From Clostridia bacterium (GTDB taxonomy: Bacteria; Bacillota; Clostridia; Oscillospirales; UBA644), in assembly GCA_017424085.1 (NCBI GenBank), contig JAFPBP010000082.1, forward strand, positions 1-8,483: a stretch of 8,483 bases of DNA, in the 5' to 3' direction. Position 1 is the first letter of the stretch. Every line of letters begins with the position of its first letter. The notes below the pieces were generated by a model that had not been told where the DNA came from, searched no databases, and saw nothing but the letters and a program-made list of their open reading frames with translations. Positions 7,058 through 8,483 of the stretch are shown here, one piece after another. The translations under genes were made by a program, and so were the position numbers.

Positions 7058-8368
7058 ATGGGACTTATCAAAGCAGGCATCGGTGCACTTTCAAGCACCT
7101 TGGCAGATCAGTGGAAGGAGTTTTTCTATTGTGACTCCATCGACAAGGACGTGCTTGTCACCAAGGGACAGAAGCGGGTCAGCGGACGGTCCTCCAACAC
7201 CAAGGGAAGCGACAACGTAATCTCCAACGGATCGGGTATCGCCGTGGCTGACGGTCAATGTATGATCATCGTGGAGCAGGGCAAGGTGGTGGAGGTCTGC
7301 GCCGAGCCCGGACAGTTTACTTACGACAAATCCACCGAGCCCAGCATCTTTGCAGGCTCCTTGGGGCAGAGCATTCTCGACACCTTCAAGACCATCGGAA
7401 AGCGCTTCACCTACGGCGGCGACACGGGCAAGGATCAGAGAGTTTATTACTTCAACACAAAGGAGATCATCGACAACAAATTCGGAACTCCCAACCCCAT
7501 TCCCTTCCGTGTGGTGGATCGGAAGATCGGGCTGGACATCGACGTTTCGGTCCGTTGCTCGGGCGTGTATTCCTATAAGATCGCAAACCCCCTGCTCTTC
7601 TATGCAAACGTATGCGGAAACGTAGAGAGAGAATATACCCGCCAAGAGCTTGACGGTCAGCTGAAGACCGAATTCATCGGTGCTCTGCAGCCCTCCTTCG
7701 GCAAGCTTTCCGAGATGGAGTTGCGCCCCAATCAGATCGTGACCCACACCACCGATCTGGAAAACGCCCTCAACGAGACCCTCTCCGCAAAATGGGCGGA
7801 GCTGCGTGGACTTAAGGTCGTATCCGTGGCGATGGGCTCGGTCACCCTGCCCACCGAGGATGCGGAGATGATCAAAAACGCCCAGCACGCGGCGATCCTG
7901 CGGGATCCCACCATGGCGGCGGCAACGCTGGTCGGTGCTCAGGCGGAAGCCATGAAGACGGCGGCAGCCAATGAGGCAGGTGCCATGACGGGCTTTATGG
8001 GCATGGGCATGGCGATGAACGCCAACGGCGGCATAAACGCACAAAATCTGTACGCCATGGGACAGCAGCAGGCGGCTCAGACCCCCGCACCCGCAGCCCC
8101 CGCAACAGGCTGGACCTGTGCCTGCGGCACGGTAAGCCAAGGGAAGTTCTGTCCCAACTGCGGCATGAAGAAGCCCGACGAGGCTTGGATCTGCACCTGC
8201 GGATCGGAAAACAAGGGCAATTTCTGTCCCAACTGCGGCGCCCGCAAGCCCATGGCAAGCCCCGACTATCAATGCAATAAATGCGGCTGGGAGCCTGCCG
8301 ATCCCAAGAATCCTCCCAAATTCTGTCCCCAATGCGGAGATCCCTTCAACGAAGCTGACGTGAAGTAA
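7058..8368 (+). CDS. SPFH-domain protein with three C-terminal zinc ribbons (COG4260 type)
   Basis: This 436-aa protein matches the stomatin/prohibitin-like family with a C-terminal zinc ribbon, often labelled 'virion core protein'. The N-terminal GLIKAGIGALSSTLADQWKE, the ISNGSGIAVADGQCMIIVEQ region and the segment around GVYSYKIANPLLFY fit the SPFH domain over about residues 1-270. An Ala/Met/Gln/Pro-rich linker follows (about 285-350). Three zinc ribbons end the protein: C354, C356, C365, C368; C379, C381, C390, C393; and C406, C409, C423, C426. No membrane helix is seen, so membrane contact would be peripheral. In B. subtilis the SPFH protein YdjI helps recruit the stress protein PspA to the membrane together with YdjG and YdjH; a similar scaffold role here is inference. 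It is followed 20 bases later by a zinc-ribbon gene, probably its operon partner. The start has a strong ribosome binding site at 7042-7049. Confidence 0.88.
   Translation: MGLIKAGIGALSSTLADQWKEFFYCDSIDKDVLVTKGQKRVSGRSSNTKGSDNVISNGSGIAVADGQCMIIVEQGKVVEVCAEPGQFTYDKSTEPSIFAGSLGQSILDTFKTIGKRFTYGGDTGKDQRVYYFNTKEIIDNKFGTPNPIPFRVVDRKIGLDIDVSVRCSGVYSYKIANPLLFYANVCGNVEREYTRQELDGQLKTEFIGALQPSFGKLSEMELRPNQIVTHTTDLENALNETLSAKWAELRGLKVVSVAMGSVTLPTEDAEMIKNAQHAAILRDPTMAAATLVGAQAEAMKTAAANEAGAMTGFMGMGMAMNANGGINAQNLYAMGQQQAAQTPAPAAPATGWTCACGTVSQGKFCPNCGMKKPDEAWICTCGSENKGNFCPNCGARKPMASPDYQCNKCGWEPADPKNPPKFCPQCGDPFNEADVK
8111..8260 (+). repeat. Two tandem 75-base units encoding duplicated zinc ribbons
   Basis: Units 8111-8185 and 8186-8260 each encode 25 residues beginning WxCxCG and containing a KGxFCPNCG core. 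The 18-base stretch TTCTGTCCCAACTGCGGC is identical at 8147-8164 and 8222-8239, exactly 75 bases apart. The layout C-x-C-x8-C-x2-C is the same in both, so the second ribbon arose by in-frame tandem duplication. The third ribbon (8273-8335) has a different spacing (CxxC-x13-CxxC). Confidence 0.8.
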
Positions 8369-8388
8369 TTCCGAGAAAGGAACAAAAC

Positions 8389-8483
8389 GTGGATCAGGAA
8401 CAAACGTTGTTGGAATACAAATGTCCCTGCTGCGGCGGTGCCATTGAGTTTGACGCAAAGCTGCAAAAGCTGAAATGCCCCTA
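8389..8483 (+). CDS. Zinc-ribbon protein, start only (likely TFIIB-type zinc ribbon protein)
   Basis: An open frame begins at GTG 8389 and runs off the right edge, giving 31 codons. AGAAAGGA at 8374-8381 lies seven bases upstream and gives good support for this start. The visible protein reads MDQEQTLLEYKCPCCGGAIE and continues to KLKCP, which matches the first half of a CPxCGG-type zinc ribbon as found in TFIIB-type zinc-ribbon proteins that often accompany COG4260 SPFH genes in Clostridia. The gap to the SPFH stop is 20 bases, so the two are almost surely co-transcribed. The rest of the protein, including any membrane helices as in B. subtilis YdjG, lies outside the window. Confidence 0.7.
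   Translation, partial: MDQEQTLLEYKCPCCGGAIEFDAKLQKLKCP

Overview
The window is a densely coded piece of chromosome, probably from an uncultured gut-type Clostridia (Bacillota). The evidence is a consensus SigA-type promoter (TTGACA, 17 bases, TATAAT), purine-rich AGGAG-type ribosome binding sites, GTG as well as ATG starts, a YlmH-family S4 protein, CotH-family kinases, and a stomatin/prohibitin-like protein with C-terminal zinc ribbons. All six recognised genes, and a seventh that begins at the right edge, lie on the plus strand. No RNA gene, transposase, CRISPR array or clear rho-independent terminator was seen.

Region 1 (1-2678) holds two tandem paralogues of a DUF4091/GH123-like glycoside hydrolase-type protein. 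The first is cut by the left edge. The second is complete (552 aa), has no signal peptide, and carries an Asp-Glu pair in the expected place in the barrel. The two align without gaps over about 319 residues.

Region 2 (2679-2778) is a 100-base regulatory gap. It has a perfect-consensus promoter whose -10 box sits in the middle of a perfect 10-bp-arm inverted repeat. A second, near-perfect inverted repeat is centred on almost the same point and spans from the -35 box to the ribosome binding site of the next gene. This is the most distinctive non-coding structure in the window.

Region 3 (2779-6992) looks like one transcription unit: two tandem membrane-anchored CotH-family proteins, then a ylmH homologue whose GTG start overlaps the second CotH stop by four bases. 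Both CotH proteins have one N-terminal membrane helix, a proline-rich spacer and a complete-looking CotH kinase domain, predicted to lie outside the membrane. YlmH is a housekeeping RNA-binding protein usually found near division genes, so this position is unusual.

Region 4 (7058-8483) starts a second module: a COG4260-type SPFH protein with three C-terminal zinc ribbons, followed 20 bases later by the start of a small zinc-ribbon protein. The pair recalls the membrane-stress module around B. subtilis ydjI, but that link is by analogy.

The families are all known. What deserves a second look is the nested operator/promoter structure, the two side-by-side duplications (DUF4091 pair, CotH pair), and the coupling of ylmH to a surface kinase-like gene.
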